Positions 46,226 to 57,158 of a stretch of DNA of 64,000 nt are shown here, piece by piece. The first letter of the stretch is position 1. Each line of letters begins with the position of its first letter. The stretch is from an uncultured Clostridia bacterium (GTDB lineage Bacteria; Bacillota; Clostridia; TANB77; CAG-508). Under the pieces are notes generated by a model. The model was not told where the DNA came from. It worked only from the letters and a program-made list of their open reading frames with translations, and made no database searches. Where the stretch lies: the NCBI GenBank assembly GCA_934168355.1, contig CAKPNI010000005.1, positions 1 to 64,000 of the forward strand, given 5' to 3'. Both the position numbers and the translations under genes were made by a program.

Positions 46226-47221
46226 ATGGAAGAATACGCTGAAAACATAGTGGATATTAAAAGAAGAGAAGATACAAAAAAATTGAAAAGAGATAAAGAA
46301 AACAATATTGTTTTATCCAAAAGCCAATATGATATTGTAACAGAAGAGACTGGTCAATATGCATCAGCTCATGCGTGGATAGAGTTAAAAAATACTCATA
46401 CACAATGTTTAATAAAAAATTTTGTATATAATAGTACAATGGGAGCATATGATATTTTTATCAAAAACAATGGAAAATCAGGAATAAAGATTTGCAAATA
46501 TAACAATTTAATTGTTCCCTATATAGGTTCAGAAGTATTTGGAGTAGATACAGTAAAATATTTTTTTGCAAAGTTTTCTAGGGGAGCTCAAAAAATACCT
46601 ACAAATCCTAAAATAGAATATTTAGTAACATTAGATGAAAAAATGCCAGGAGAAGAAGTGTGGGAGGGAGTTAACATACTAATGAGTTTGAATTCCAAAG
46701 ATACATTTTTATTCTCGGACAGGATTAAGGAAATAACTAATTTCTTAAAACTAAGAAAAATACCAGCACACAGAATCCAAGAAATAACGGACGAATTTAT
46801 TAGACAGGAAATTTTTAAAAAATCAATAGAATATGTAGACAATCATAATGTAAATTGGTCATTAGGTTTAAATGAAAAAAGAGTTAGACTTTTTCCAGCA
46901 TATGATTTTGACTTTTGTAGCGGAATAGTGGATAAAACACGCAAAGAAACTATATGTGATAATGGATTAACAGATTTAAAATCTTTAATTATTCAATATA
47001 AAGAATTACCATGGATGAAAAAATATATAAAAGAAATTGTTCAAAATTACAATATTAAAAAAGTTTTCGAAAAAGCGGAAAAAAAAATGATGGTTAAAAT
47101 TCCACAAGATGTGAAACAATATTTTGAAGAATTCTATGCTATTAAAAAGAAAGAAATGGAAATAATTTATTTGGACATATTTAGAGAACCTAAAAAGGGA
47201 GATGAAGAAATATGCATCTAA
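46226..47221 (+). CDS. HipA-like kinase-fold protein (tentative)
   Basis: 331 residues. The stretch SIEYVDNHNVNWSLGLNEK followed by RVRLFPAYDFDFCSG resembles the HipA C-terminal motif (GNxDxHxxN ... aPxYDxdxg), with Asn/His in place of some canonical residues. The N-terminal part (SAHAWIELKNTHTQCLIKNF) could be the nucleotide-binding lobe. I cannot confirm activity. It overlaps the next gene by ten bases, and both together could be a split HipA-type unit. It follows der and may be co-transcribed with it. Confidence 0.5.
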   Translation: MEEYAENIVDIKRREDTKKLKRDKENNIVLSKSQYDIVTEETGQYASAHAWIELKNTHTQCLIKNFVYNSTMGAYDIFIKNNGKSGIKICKYNNLIVPYIGSEVFGVDTVKYFFAKFSRGAQKIPTNPKIEYLVTLDEKMPGEEVWEGVNILMSLNSKDTFLFSDRIKEITNFLKLRKIPAHRIQEITDEFIRQEIFKKSIEYVDNHNVNWSLGLNEKRVRLFPAYDFDFCSGIVDKTRKETICDNGLTDLKSLIIQYKELPWMKKYIKEIVQNYNIKKVFEKAEKKMMVKIPQDVKQYFEEFYAIKKKEMEIIYLDIFREPKKGDEEICI

Positions 47222-47574
47222 TGTTAAAATGGAAAAGTAAGCTTGGAAATATTTATGATTTAGGAATATTAACCAAAGAAAATGAAAAATATATATTTAA
47301 GATAAATCAAAATCAGCTAAAAGAGGCAATCAATGATGGATGTATGGGAATTGGCAATTTTACTTTACTAAACGAAATAGAAGAATCAAATGTATTATTT
47401 GACTTTTTTAAATATAGAATAGTGGGAGTAAATAGTCCAAAATTGCCGGATTTATTAAAAAAATATAAATTAAAAGAATATGACGATATGGAAATTTTAA
47501 AGATAACAAAGGCTGTAAGTGCTAATGATAGATATTGGGTAGAAGAAATTCCCCATTTTGGGGCGGTTCTTTAA
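47212..47574 (+). CDS. Small protein resembling the HipA N-terminal subdomain; 3' end formed by a REP-like repeat
   Basis: 120 residues. LGILTKENEKYIFKINQ, LFDFFKYRIVGVNSPKLPDLL and YDDMEILKITKAVSANDRYWV resemble the small subdomain found at the N-terminus of HipA proteins or encoded separately. The last nine codons (EIPHFGAVL) come from the intergenic repeat that starts at 47549, so the original C-terminus has probably been replaced. Function is not established. Confidence 0.5.
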   Translation: MHLMLKWKSKLGNIYDLGILTKENEKYIFKINQNQLKEAINDGCMGIGNFTLLNEIEESNVLFDFFKYRIVGVNSPKLPDLLKKYKLKEYDDMEILKITKAVSANDRYWVEEIPHFGAVL

Positions 47575-47611
47575 TGGGGAATTCCCCAACAGAGAACCGT
47601 CACCAAATGAG
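47549..47611 (+). repeat. REP-like element (CCCCATTTTGGGGCGGTTCTTTAATGGGG form)
   Basis: The arms TTCCCCATT/AATGGGGAA and GCGGTTCTTT/AGAGAACCGTC pair in a nested fashion. The right part (TTCCCCAACAGAGAACCGTC) is shared with the element at 62920. It overlaps the end of the preceding gene. Confidence 0.8.
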
Positions 47612-47621
47612 GAACAAGGTA

Positions 47622-47650
47622 TTGACAGCTTTCTTTTTTTATAATATAAT
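47622..47650 (+). promoter_or_regulatory. Perfect-consensus sigma-A promoter of the regulator-suf operon
   Basis: TTGACA (47622-47627), exactly 17 bp, TATAAT (47645-47650). Such strength suggests that control is by repression at the adjacent palindrome. Confidence 0.92.
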
Positions 47651-47666
47651 GTTAGCCAAAGCTAAC
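47651..47666. promoter_or_regulatory. Operator-like palindrome GTTAGC-CAAA-GCTAAC
   Basis: A perfect 6-bp inverted repeat directly abuts the -10 box and covers the expected transcription start. It resembles the TTAG...CTAA half-sites of DtxR-family operators and lies 16 bases before the start of a DtxR-fold gene, so autorepression is likely. Confidence 0.75.
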
Positions 47667-47681
47667 AAAAGGAGAACAAAA

Positions 47682-48146
47682 ATGATATCAAAAGCATCAG
47701 AAGAATATTTGAAAACAATGTATGTACTGCAAATTCAAAATAAAGAAATAAGAGTAACAGACATAGCTAATCAAATGAATTTGAGTAAGCCAAGTGTAAC
47801 AAAGGCGATAAATAATTTAAAAGAAAATGATTTAGCTAAATCTGAAACATATGGAAAAATAGAGCTAACAGAAAAAGGGATAGACTTAGCAAAGAAAATA
47901 TTAGAAGCATATGATATATCTTATGTATTTTTTAAAGATGTAATAGGACTAGATGAGGAAGCTTCGAAAAGAGAAGCAGAAAAATTAAAATTAACAATGG
48001 AGGATAATACAATAAATAATTTGGCAAAATATGTACATAAGGTATTAAACTTAAGTGATTTAAATTGTGATTATGACATATCAAAAGAAAGATGCCGTAT
48101 GTGTCAAAGAAGAACAAAGAAGTCTAAGGTAGAGGTACTAAAATAA
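47682..48146 (+). CDS. DtxR-fold transcriptional regulator with C-terminal CX8CX2C, at the head of suf
   Basis: 154 residues. The wHTH (SEEYLKTMYVLQ, VTDIANQMNLSKPSVTKAINNL, LTEKGIDLAKKI) is DtxR/MntR type, and the dimerisation helices follow. The usual metal ligands are not evident: the RHxxL helix reads AYDISYVFF and the EHxxS helix reads KLKLTM. Instead the C-terminus has NCDYDISKERCRMC, a Cys triad CX8CX2C. This could bind an Fe-S cluster or metal and make the protein a cluster-sensing repressor of suf. ATG 47682 follows AAAGGAG. sufC follows after 22 bases. Sensing mode is inference. Confidence 0.8.
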   Translation: MISKASEEYLKTMYVLQIQNKEIRVTDIANQMNLSKPSVTKAINNLKENDLAKSETYGKIELTEKGIDLAKKILEAYDISYVFFKDVIGLDEEASKREAEKLKLTMEDNTINNLAKYVHKVLNLSDLNCDYDISKERCRMCQRRTKKSKVEVLK

Positions 48147-48168
48147 AACAAAAAGGGAGTAAGTTTAA

Positions 48169-48909
48169 ATGAGTAAAGAGCTTTTAGAAATAAATGATTT
48201 ATATGTAAATGCAGGAGAAAAAGAAATTTTAAAAGGAATAAATTTAAAAATAAATAAAGGAGAAATCCATGTAATAATGGGACCAAATGGTTCTGGAAAA
48301 ACCACAACAGCAAATGCAATATTAAATAATCCAGCATACCAAAAAGAAAATGGTTCTATTATATTTGATGGCGAAAACATAACAAATTTGAAAACAGATG
48401 AAATAGCAAGAAAAGGAATATTTATGTCATTCCAATTACCCGAGGAAATTCCTGGAATAACAGTAACTAATTTTCTAAAATATGCAAGAAACAAGATAAC
48501 AGGTCAGCCTGTAAAAATATTTAAGTTTAAAGAAGAAGTAAAAAAACACATGGAAGAACTTCAAATGAAACCTGAATATAGTGAGAGAAGTTTAAATGTA
48601 GGTTTTTCTGGTGGAGAAAAAAAGAAAAACGAAATTCTTCAAATGCTTGTTTTAAATCCTAAACTTGCAATATTAGATGAAACAGATTCAGGACTTGATG
48701 TTGATGCAATTAAGACTGTTTCTAAGGGTGTTGAGATGTTTAAAAACGATGAAAATGCAGTTTTAATTATTACTCATAATACTAAAATTTTGCATAATTT
48801 AACACCAGATTTTGTGCACATTTTGGTTGATGGAAAGATTGTTAAGACTGGAAATGCGGATTTGGCAAAAGAAATTGAGGAAAATGGATATAGAAATTAT
48901 AAAAAATAA
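48169..48909 (+). CDS. sufC: Fe-S assembly ATPase SufC
   Basis: 246 residues. Walker A GPNGSGKTTTANAI, the Suf-specific signature LNVGFSGGEKKKNEILQ, Walker B LAILDETDSGLD and the H-loop ITHNT. SufC powers the SufBCD scaffold in the cytoplasm. First structural gene of the suf operon, with sufB 20 bases downstream. Confidence 0.97.
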   Translation: MSKELLEINDLYVNAGEKEILKGINLKINKGEIHVIMGPNGSGKTTTANAILNNPAYQKENGSIIFDGENITNLKTDEIARKGIFMSFQLPEEIPGITVTNFLKYARNKITGQPVKIFKFKEEVKKHMEELQMKPEYSERSLNVGFSGGEKKKNEILQMLVLNPKLAILDETDSGLDVDAIKTVSKGVEMFKNDENAVLIITHNTKILHNLTPDFVHILVDGKIVKTGNADLAKEIEENGYRNYKK

Positions 48910-48929
48910 ATTTCGAAAGGAATTCAAAA

Positions 48930-50327
48930 ATGAAAACAAATGTAGAAGAAATAAATAGAAACATCTATGATATAAAAAATCAAGATGATTATGACTTCAA
49001 AATAAAAAAAGGTTTAACACCTGAAATAATAAAAGAAATATCAAAACAAAAAAAAGACCCAGAATGGATGGCGGAGTTCAGACTAAAAGCACTAGAAACA
49101 TACAACAAACTAGAACTTCCAACATGGGGACCAGATTTATCAGAATTAAATATGGATGAGATTGCAACATATGTAAGACCAAAATCAAAAATGGCAGACA
49201 ACTGGGAAGATGTGCCAGAAGAAATAAAAGACACATTTGATAAACTAGGAATTCCAGAAGCTGAAAAAAGGTCTTTAGCAGGAGTTGGAGCACAATATGA
49301 CTCAGAGGTAGTTTATCATAGTATGAAAAAAGAATTAATGGAGCAAGGTGTAATATATACAGATATGGAAACAGCCGTAAGAGAATACCCTGAACTTGTA
49401 AAACCTCATTTTATGAAATGTGTACCAGTAACAGATCACAAATTTGTTGCACTTCATGGTGCTGTTTGGTCAGGCGGATCATTTGTATATGTACCAAAAG
49501 GAGTAAAAGTGGATATCCCACTTCAATCATACTTTAGACTAAATTCACCTGAATCAGGACAATTTGAACATACTCTAATAATTGTAGAAGAAGGAGCATC
49601 ACTACATTTTATAGAAGGATGTAGTGCACCAAAATACAACAAAGTAAACTTACATGCAGGTTGTGTAGAATTATATGTAAAAGATAATGCATATTTAAGA
49701 TATTCAACAATAGAAAACTGGTCAAAAAATATGCTAAACTTAAATACAAAAAAAGCAATTGTAGGAAAAAATGCGCAAATTGATTGGGTATCTGGTTCAT
49801 TTGGTTCAAAAATATCAATGTTATATCCAATGAGCATATTAAATGGAGAGGGAGCGAAAACAGAATACACTGGAATATCATTTGCAGGAAAAGGACAAAA
49901 CCTAGATACGGGATTTAAAGTAATTCATAACGCGCCAAAAACATCAAGTTTAATAAACTCTAAATCAATTTCAAAAAATGGCGGAGCAGCAACATATAGA
50001 GCATTAGTTAGAATAAATGAAAACTCAAAAAATTCAAAATGCTCGGTATCATGTGAATCACTTATGTTAGACGATATTTCAAGGTCAGATACAATACCTG
50101 TAAATGACATAAGAACAGATGATGTAGAATTTTCACACGAAGCAAAAATAGGAAAAATAAGTGATCAATCAATATTTTATCTTATGAGTAGAGGTTTATC
50201 AGAAGAAGACGCAAAAGCAATGATAGTAAGAGGTTTTGCAGACCCGATATCAAAAGAACTTCCAATAGAATATGCGGTTGAAATGAACAATTTGATAAAT
50301 CTTGAGTTAGATGGAGCAATTGGATAA
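48930..50327 (+). CDS. sufB: Fe-S scaffold protein SufB
   Basis: 465 residues, full length. ATYVRPKSKMADNWEDVPEEI, HGAVWSGGSFVYVPKGV, HFIEGCSAPKYNKVNLHAGCVE and SRSDTIPVNDIRTDDVEFSHEA with RGLSEEDAKAMIVRGF are the SufB hallmarks; the Cys in EGCSAP and the C-terminal Glu/His pair of the scaffold are kept. No in-frame CGG. Confidence 0.97.
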   Translation: MKTNVEEINRNIYDIKNQDDYDFKIKKGLTPEIIKEISKQKKDPEWMAEFRLKALETYNKLELPTWGPDLSELNMDEIATYVRPKSKMADNWEDVPEEIKDTFDKLGIPEAEKRSLAGVGAQYDSEVVYHSMKKELMEQGVIYTDMETAVREYPELVKPHFMKCVPVTDHKFVALHGAVWSGGSFVYVPKGVKVDIPLQSYFRLNSPESGQFEHTLIIVEEGASLHFIEGCSAPKYNKVNLHAGCVELYVKDNAYLRYSTIENWSKNMLNLNTKKAIVGKNAQIDWVSGSFGSKISMLYPMSILNGEGAKTEYTGISFAGKGQNLDTGFKVIHNAPKTSSLINSKSISKNGGAATYRALVRINENSKNSKCSVSCESLMLDDISRSDTIPVNDIRTDDVEFSHEAKIGKISDQSIFYLMSRGLSEEDAKAMIVRGFADPISKELPIEYAVEMNNLINLELDGAIG

Positions 50328-50342
50328 GAGAAAGGAATAAAA

Positions 50343-51395
50343 ATGACAAATTTAAAATTAAATGAAACTCCTATTAGAACAGCGAAAAATTATGGAATTA
50401 ATAATATAAAATTAGAAAATATAAATGTTCCTGAGGATATACAAGAATTTAATGGACTTAAAATTACAGGTGTTTCTGATGGTAAAGTTACGGTAAAAGA
50501 AAATGTTTGTAAAAATGATTTTAAGTACGGAAATGGTGATATTCTTGCAAAGCAAATTGAGGAAAAATCCAATAAAAATTTATGTATCGAAATAAATGAA
50601 AAATTGAATGAAGAATTGTTTTTGGATTTTGTATTTTCAAAAGATAGTGTGAATTTGGTAGAAAATGTTTTAATAAAGGCAAATGAAAATACAAATGGAA
50701 CAGTGATTATAAGATTTTCTTCCAAAGAGGAACTAGAATATTATCATAATGGACAAATTAAGATAAATGCAGAGAAAAACGCAAAATTAAATATAGTTCT
50801 AGTAAACTTATTAAATAATAAAACAAATCATTTTTTAGCAATTGAAAATGTCATAAAAGAAAATGCTGAAGTAAAATATATAACAGCTGAATTGGGTGGA
50901 AAAAATACAATTATAAATTATTATACTAATTTACAAGAAAAAGGTGCAAATAACGAAATTAGTACAATTTATTTAGGTGGAGAAAATCAAATAATAGATT
51001 TAAATTATATAGTTGAAGCTTATGGGGAAAAAACAAATATAGATATGGACTTAAAAGGTGCAATAAGCGGAAATTGTAGAAAGCATTTCAAAGGAACAAT
51101 TGATTTCAAAAAAGGTTGTAAGAAATCCAAGGGAAATGAAAATGAATATTGTACAATTTTATCAAATAAGGCCAAATCAATTGCTCTTCCAATGCTATTA
51201 TGTACTGAGGAAGATGTTGAGGGTAATCATTCTACTGCAGCCGGTAAGATTGATAGTAAGAAGTTATTTTATTTGATGACTAGAGGCTTGAGTAAGGCTG
51301 ATAGCGAGAGATTGATTGTCAAGGCACAGTTTAATAGTGTGATTGAGAAAATTGAAAATGAAGAAATTAGAAATGAGATATTGCAGAGATTTTGA
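50343..51395 (+). CDS. sufD: Fe-S scaffold partner SufD
   Basis: 350 residues of SufBD fold, more diverged than SufB. The C-terminus shows VEGNHSTAAGKIDSKKLFYLMTRGLSKADSERLIVK, with the conserved His (NHS). It forms the SufBCD complex. It follows sufB by 15 bases; a REP-like palindrome begins at its stop codon. Confidence 0.93.
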   Translation: MTNLKLNETPIRTAKNYGINNIKLENINVPEDIQEFNGLKITGVSDGKVTVKENVCKNDFKYGNGDILAKQIEEKSNKNLCIEINEKLNEELFLDFVFSKDSVNLVENVLIKANENTNGTVIIRFSSKEELEYYHNGQIKINAEKNAKLNIVLVNLLNNKTNHFLAIENVIKENAEVKYITAELGGKNTIINYYTNLQEKGANNEISTIYLGGENQIIDLNYIVEAYGEKTNIDMDLKGAISGNCRKHFKGTIDFKKGCKKSKGNENEYCTILSNKAKSIALPMLLCTEEDVEGNHSTAAGKIDSKKLFYLMTRGLSKADSERLIVKAQFNSVIEKIENEEIRNEILQRF

Positions 51396-51441
51396 AATGG
51401 GGACGGTTCCTTTTTCAAAAAGGAACCGTCCCCATTTCGAA
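51393..51441 (+). repeat. REP-like GGGGACGGTTCC palindrome between sufD and sufS
   Basis: GAAATGGGGACGGTTCCTTTTTC and AAAAAGGAACCGTCCCCATTTC form a perfect 20-bp-class hairpin, starting in the sufD stop codon and ending five bases before the sufS ribosome site. Confidence 0.92.
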
Positions 51442-51454
51442 AAAGGAGAAAAAA

Positions 51455-52673
<1,219 letters not shown>

Positions 52674-52688
52674 GGAAAGGTAAGTAAA

Positions 52689-53159
52689 GTGGAAGATTTA
52701 AATGATATTTATAATGAATTAATAATGGAACATAGCATGAATTCGTATAATAAAAAGAAACTACAAGATGCAAGCTATGAAGAAATTGGACATAATCCAA
52801 ATTGTGGAGATGAAATTACATTAGAAGTAAAACTAGATGGTGATATTATAGAAGATATGGCTTTTTCGGGTCATGGTTGTGCAATTTCCCAAGCTTCAAC
52901 ATCTATAATGATAGATACCTTAAAGGGAAAGACTGTAAAGGAAGCACAAGATATAATAAAAACTTTTATAGGAATGATAAAAAGAGAGCAAGAAAGTGAA
53001 GAAGAGCTAGAAAAATTAGAAGATGCCATAGCATTTAAAAATATAGCAAATATGCCAGCAAGAGTAAAATGTGCACTTTTAGCATGGCATACACTTGAAG
53101 ATATACTAAATAAAAATGAAGAAAATGGGAAAGGAAGCATTAATTGCTGTTGTAAATAA
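52689..53159 (+). CDS. sufU: Fe-S assembly sulfurtransferase/scaffold SufU
   Basis: 156 residues. The three IscU/SufU Cys positions are present in HNPNCGDEI, GHGCAISQASTS and RVKCALLAWHTLED. The insertion typical of SufU (EESEEELEKLEDAIAF region) is present. It accepts sulfur from SufS. Start GTG 52689 follows AAGGAAAGG. An extra CCC cluster ends the protein (INCCCK). mnmA begins two bases after the stop. Confidence 0.94.
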   Translation: MEDLNDIYNELIMEHSMNSYNKKKLQDASYEEIGHNPNCGDEITLEVKLDGDIIEDMAFSGHGCAISQASTSIMIDTLKGKTVKEAQDIIKTFIGMIKREQESEEELEKLEDAIAFKNIANMPARVKCALLAWHTLEDILNKNEENGKGSINCCCK

Positions 53160-53160
53160 T

Positions 53161-54216
<1,056 letters not shown>

Positions 54217-54237
54217 AACATTGAATACTTAGTTTAG

Positions 54238-54270
54238 AAAATAGCAATTCCTATTGCTATTTTTTCTTTT
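54238..54270 (+). terminator. Rho-independent terminator of the suf-mnmA operon
   Basis: AAATAGCAAT and ATTGCTATTT pair around TCCT and are followed by a T-rich run. Confidence 0.88.
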
Positions 54271-54313
54271 TTCTAGTACAATAAAAAAGAAAAATAGAGA
54301 GGTGGTAATTATA

Positions 54314-55996
54314 ATGAAATTAAAAATGCCATATGGAATAAGTAACTTTGAAGAATTAATAAAAGAGGATTATTATTATGTTGATAAAACAAAATACATA
54401 GAAAAATTAGAAAATTTACCAGAAAAAAGAATAATGTTTTTACGACCAAGAAAATTTGGAAAAACACTATTTACAAGTGTATTAGAGTACTACTATGACA
54501 AAAATAAAGCAGATGAATTTGAAGAATTATACAAAAATACATATATAGGAAAAAATCCTACAAAACTAAAAAATAGTTATTCGATATTAAGGTTTAACTT
54601 TTCAGGAATAAATACAGAAAATGAAGAAACAACAATGATAGGATTTAAGGAAAAAGTAATAATATCAATAACAGGCTTTATAAATGCCTATGGACTAGAT
54701 TTTTATATAAACGAAAATCAAACAGTAGAAGGAATAACAAGAAGCTTAATAGAAGCATTTAAAATACAAAAGCCAAAAGAAAAAATATATGTAATAATAG
54801 ACGAATATGACCATTTTGCAAATGAACTATTAGGATTTCATCCAGAACATTTTAAAAATTTAGTATCAAAAAATGGAAGAGTAAGAAAATGGTATGAAGT
54901 GCTAAAAGAAGGAACAGAAACAGTAGTAGATAGAATATTTATAACAGGGGTAGCACCAATAACGTTGGATAGTTTAACAAGTGGATTTAACATAGGAACA
55001 GATATTTCACAAGATATAAGATTTAATGATATGATGGGATTTACCCAAGGTGAATTAATAGAAATTTTAAACAATCAGGAAATACCATTAGGAGAGCAAG
55101 AAAAGATAATACCAATAATGAAAGAAAATTATGATGGATATAAATTTAATATAAAAGCTGGAAATCAAATATACAATTCTACTATGTGCCTATATTTTTT
55201 ATCATCATATACATGGTCAAGAAGAATACCAGACAAATTAATAGACATGAACATAGCGAGTGATTATAGCAAAATTGGAAAAATGCTAGATTTATGCCAA
55301 GGTGAAAACAGATTAGAAATATTGCAAAAAACAGTGCAAGGAGAACCAATAATAAGCGAAATTGTAGAAAAATTTAACCCAGCAATAGAATTTACAGAAA
55401 AAGATATGGTATCAATGCTATATTACTTAGGATATTTAACAATTTCAGGAGATTTAGTTGGAATACCAAAACTTACAATTCCAAATAAAGTAATGAAAGA
55501 AATTTATGCAAGTTACTTTATGCAATTAATGAATCAAGAGGCGGAATTTAGAATAGACAATAATACAAATCAAGAAATATTGATACAATTGGCGATGGAA
55601 GGAAGAATAGACAAAATAGTAGAAGTGCTAAGAATATATTTAAGCAATTTATCAAATAGAGATATGATTAAATTTGATGAGAAATATATTAAATTAATTT
55701 TTTACTGCATTGCAATGAATATAAGTTCATATTCTACAAAATCTGAAATGGAAGTAAATAGAAATTATCCAGATATATTGCTTGTACCAAGAGATAGAAC
55801 AAAAGGATATAAAGCAATAATGGTGGAATTTAAGTATATAAAAAAAGGAGAAACAGCAAAGCTGGAAGATAAACAAAAAGAAGCAAGAGAGCAGATTGAA
55901 AGATATAGTAGTTTTGAGGACATAAAAGATATAGAAGGATTAAGAAAATATACTATTGTTGTTGCAGGAAATGAAATTTATGTTCAGGAGATATAG
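54314..55996 (+). CDS. AAA-ATPase-like / PD-(D/E)XK nuclease-domain protein
   Basis: 560 residues. N-terminal AAA-ATPase-like domain: MPYGISNFEELIKEDYYYVDKT, FLRPRKFGKTLFTSVLEYY (P-loop form without classical GxxxxGK), VIIDEYDHFANELL as Walker B. The C-terminal PD-(D/E)XK superfamily part has YPDILLVPRDRTKGYKAIMVEFKYIKKGE with D...ExK residues. These two-domain proteins are abundant in Bacteroidetes and gut Clostridia, and their role is not settled. ATG 54314 follows AGAGGTGG. Codon 54443 is an in-frame CGA (Arg), which shows that CGA is normal. Confidence 0.85.
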   Translation: MKLKMPYGISNFEELIKEDYYYVDKTKYIEKLENLPEKRIMFLRPRKFGKTLFTSVLEYYYDKNKADEFEELYKNTYIGKNPTKLKNSYSILRFNFSGINTENEETTMIGFKEKVIISITGFINAYGLDFYINENQTVEGITRSLIEAFKIQKPKEKIYVIIDEYDHFANELLGFHPEHFKNLVSKNGRVRKWYEVLKEGTETVVDRIFITGVAPITLDSLTSGFNIGTDISQDIRFNDMMGFTQGELIEILNNQEIPLGEQEKIIPIMKENYDGYKFNIKAGNQIYNSTMCLYFLSSYTWSRRIPDKLIDMNIASDYSKIGKMLDLCQGENRLEILQKTVQGEPIISEIVEKFNPAIEFTEKDMVSMLYYLGYLTISGDLVGIPKLTIPNKVMKEIYASYFMQLMNQEAEFRIDNNTNQEILIQLAMEGRIDKIVEVLRIYLSNLSNRDMIKFDEKYIKLIFYCIAMNISSYSTKSEMEVNRNYPDILLVPRDRTKGYKAIMVEFKYIKKGETAKLEDKQKEAREQIERYSSFEDIKDIEGLRKYTIVVAGNEIYVQEI

Positions 55997-56002
55997 TTTT
56001 TT

Positions 56003-56044
56003 TGTTGGGACCGTTTCTTTTCGCGAAAAGAAACGGTCCCAATG
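56003..56044 (+). repeat. REP-like GGGACCGTTTC palindrome
   Basis: TTGGGACCGTTTCTTTTCGCGAAAAGAAACGGTCCCAA is a perfect palindrome centred on CGCG and lies just upstream of AAAAAAGGAGG. It is the cleanest copy of this subtype in the window. Confidence 0.95.
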
Positions 56045-56066
56045 CAAAATAAAAAAGGAGGAAAAA

Positions 56067-57068
56067 ATGAAAGTACTACTATACACAGAAAATGAAAAAA
56101 TAATATCAAAAAGCGGTTTAGGAAAAGCAATAAAACATCAAATGAATGCACTAGATGCAGCAAATATTGAATACACAACAAATCCAAAAGACGACTTCGA
56201 CATAGCACACATAAATTTCTATGGATTAAAATCATATAAACTAGCAAAAAAATTAAAAAAACAAGGCAAAAAAATAGTATACCATGCACATAGCACAGAA
56301 GAAGACTTTAGAAATAGTTTTATATTTTCAAATCAAATATCAAAACTATTCAAAAAATGGTTAATAAAATGTTATACATTAGGAGATGCAATAATAACAC
56401 CAACAGAATACTCAAAAAAATTATTACAAAGCTATGGAATAAAAAACGACATATATGTAGTTTCAAATGGTGTAGAATTGAAAAATTTCCAACATGACGA
56501 AAAAGCCGGGGAAAAATTTAGAGAAAAATATAATTTCAAAAAAGAAGAAAAAGTAATTGTAGGAATAGGCTTATATATTGAAAGAAAAGGAATAATAGAC
56601 TTTGTAGAACTTGCAAAAAAAATGCCTGAATATAAATTTATATGGTTTGGATATAGTCCATTAATTTTCTCAAGAAAAAATGTAAGAAAAGCAGTTAATA
56701 CGAAGCTTGAAAATTTAACATTTGCGGGATATGTAGAACAAGAAACAATTTGCCAAGCTTTAAATGGATGTGATGTGTATATTGCACCAACTTATGAGGA
56801 AACCGAAGGAATAACAATTATAGAAGCGGCAAGTTGTAAAACTAATATGGTTGTAAGAGATATACCTGTTTTTAATGGGTGGCTTATTGATGAACAAAAT
56901 GTTTATATGGCAAGAAATGTGAATGAATTTAAAGAGAAAATAGAAAAGATTATTAATAGGAATTTGCCAAGTTTGGTTCAAAATGCTTATAATATAGCAG
57001 AAGAAAGAAAAAGCAAAAATATTGGTATAAAGTTAAAAAATATATATTCAAATTTAATAAATAATTAA
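56067..57068 (+). CDS. GT4 glycosyltransferase, diglucosyl-diacylglycerol-synthase-like
   Basis: 333 residues, GT-B fold without membrane helices. The N-terminal KSGLGKAIKHQMNAL and the donor-site E-X7-E motif in YEETEGITIIEAASC are clear. Its length and pairing with the following GT4 gene resemble the two successive glycolipid glucosyltransferases of mycoplasmas and streptococci. That specificity is inferred from context. ATG 56067 follows AAGGAGG; the frame upstream is repeat. Confidence 0.8.
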   Translation: MKVLLYTENEKIISKSGLGKAIKHQMNALDAANIEYTTNPKDDFDIAHINFYGLKSYKLAKKLKKQGKKIVYHAHSTEEDFRNSFIFSNQISKLFKKWLIKCYTLGDAIITPTEYSKKLLQSYGIKNDIYVVSNGVELKNFQHDEKAGEKFREKYNFKKEEKVIVGIGLYIERKGIIDFVELAKKMPEYKFIWFGYSPLIFSRKNVRKAVNTKLENLTFAGYVEQETICQALNGCDVYIAPTYEETEGITIIEAASCKTNMVVRDIPVFNGWLIDEQNVYMARNVNEFKEKIEKIINRNLPSLVQNAYNIAEERKSKNIGIKLKNIYSNLINN

Positions 57069-57087
57069 TGAAATCTTAATAAAGTTA

Positions 57088-57096
57088 TGTTATAAT
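57088..57096 (+). promoter_or_regulatory. Extended -10 promoter
   Basis: TGTTATAAT, an extended -10 element about 62 bases before the second glycosyltransferase start; no good -35 is seen. Confidence 0.55.
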
Positions 57097-57158
57097 GGCT
57101 TTGTTAAGATTTTTAATTAAAAAGCACTACAAAACGAAAAAACAAAGGGGAAATAAAA

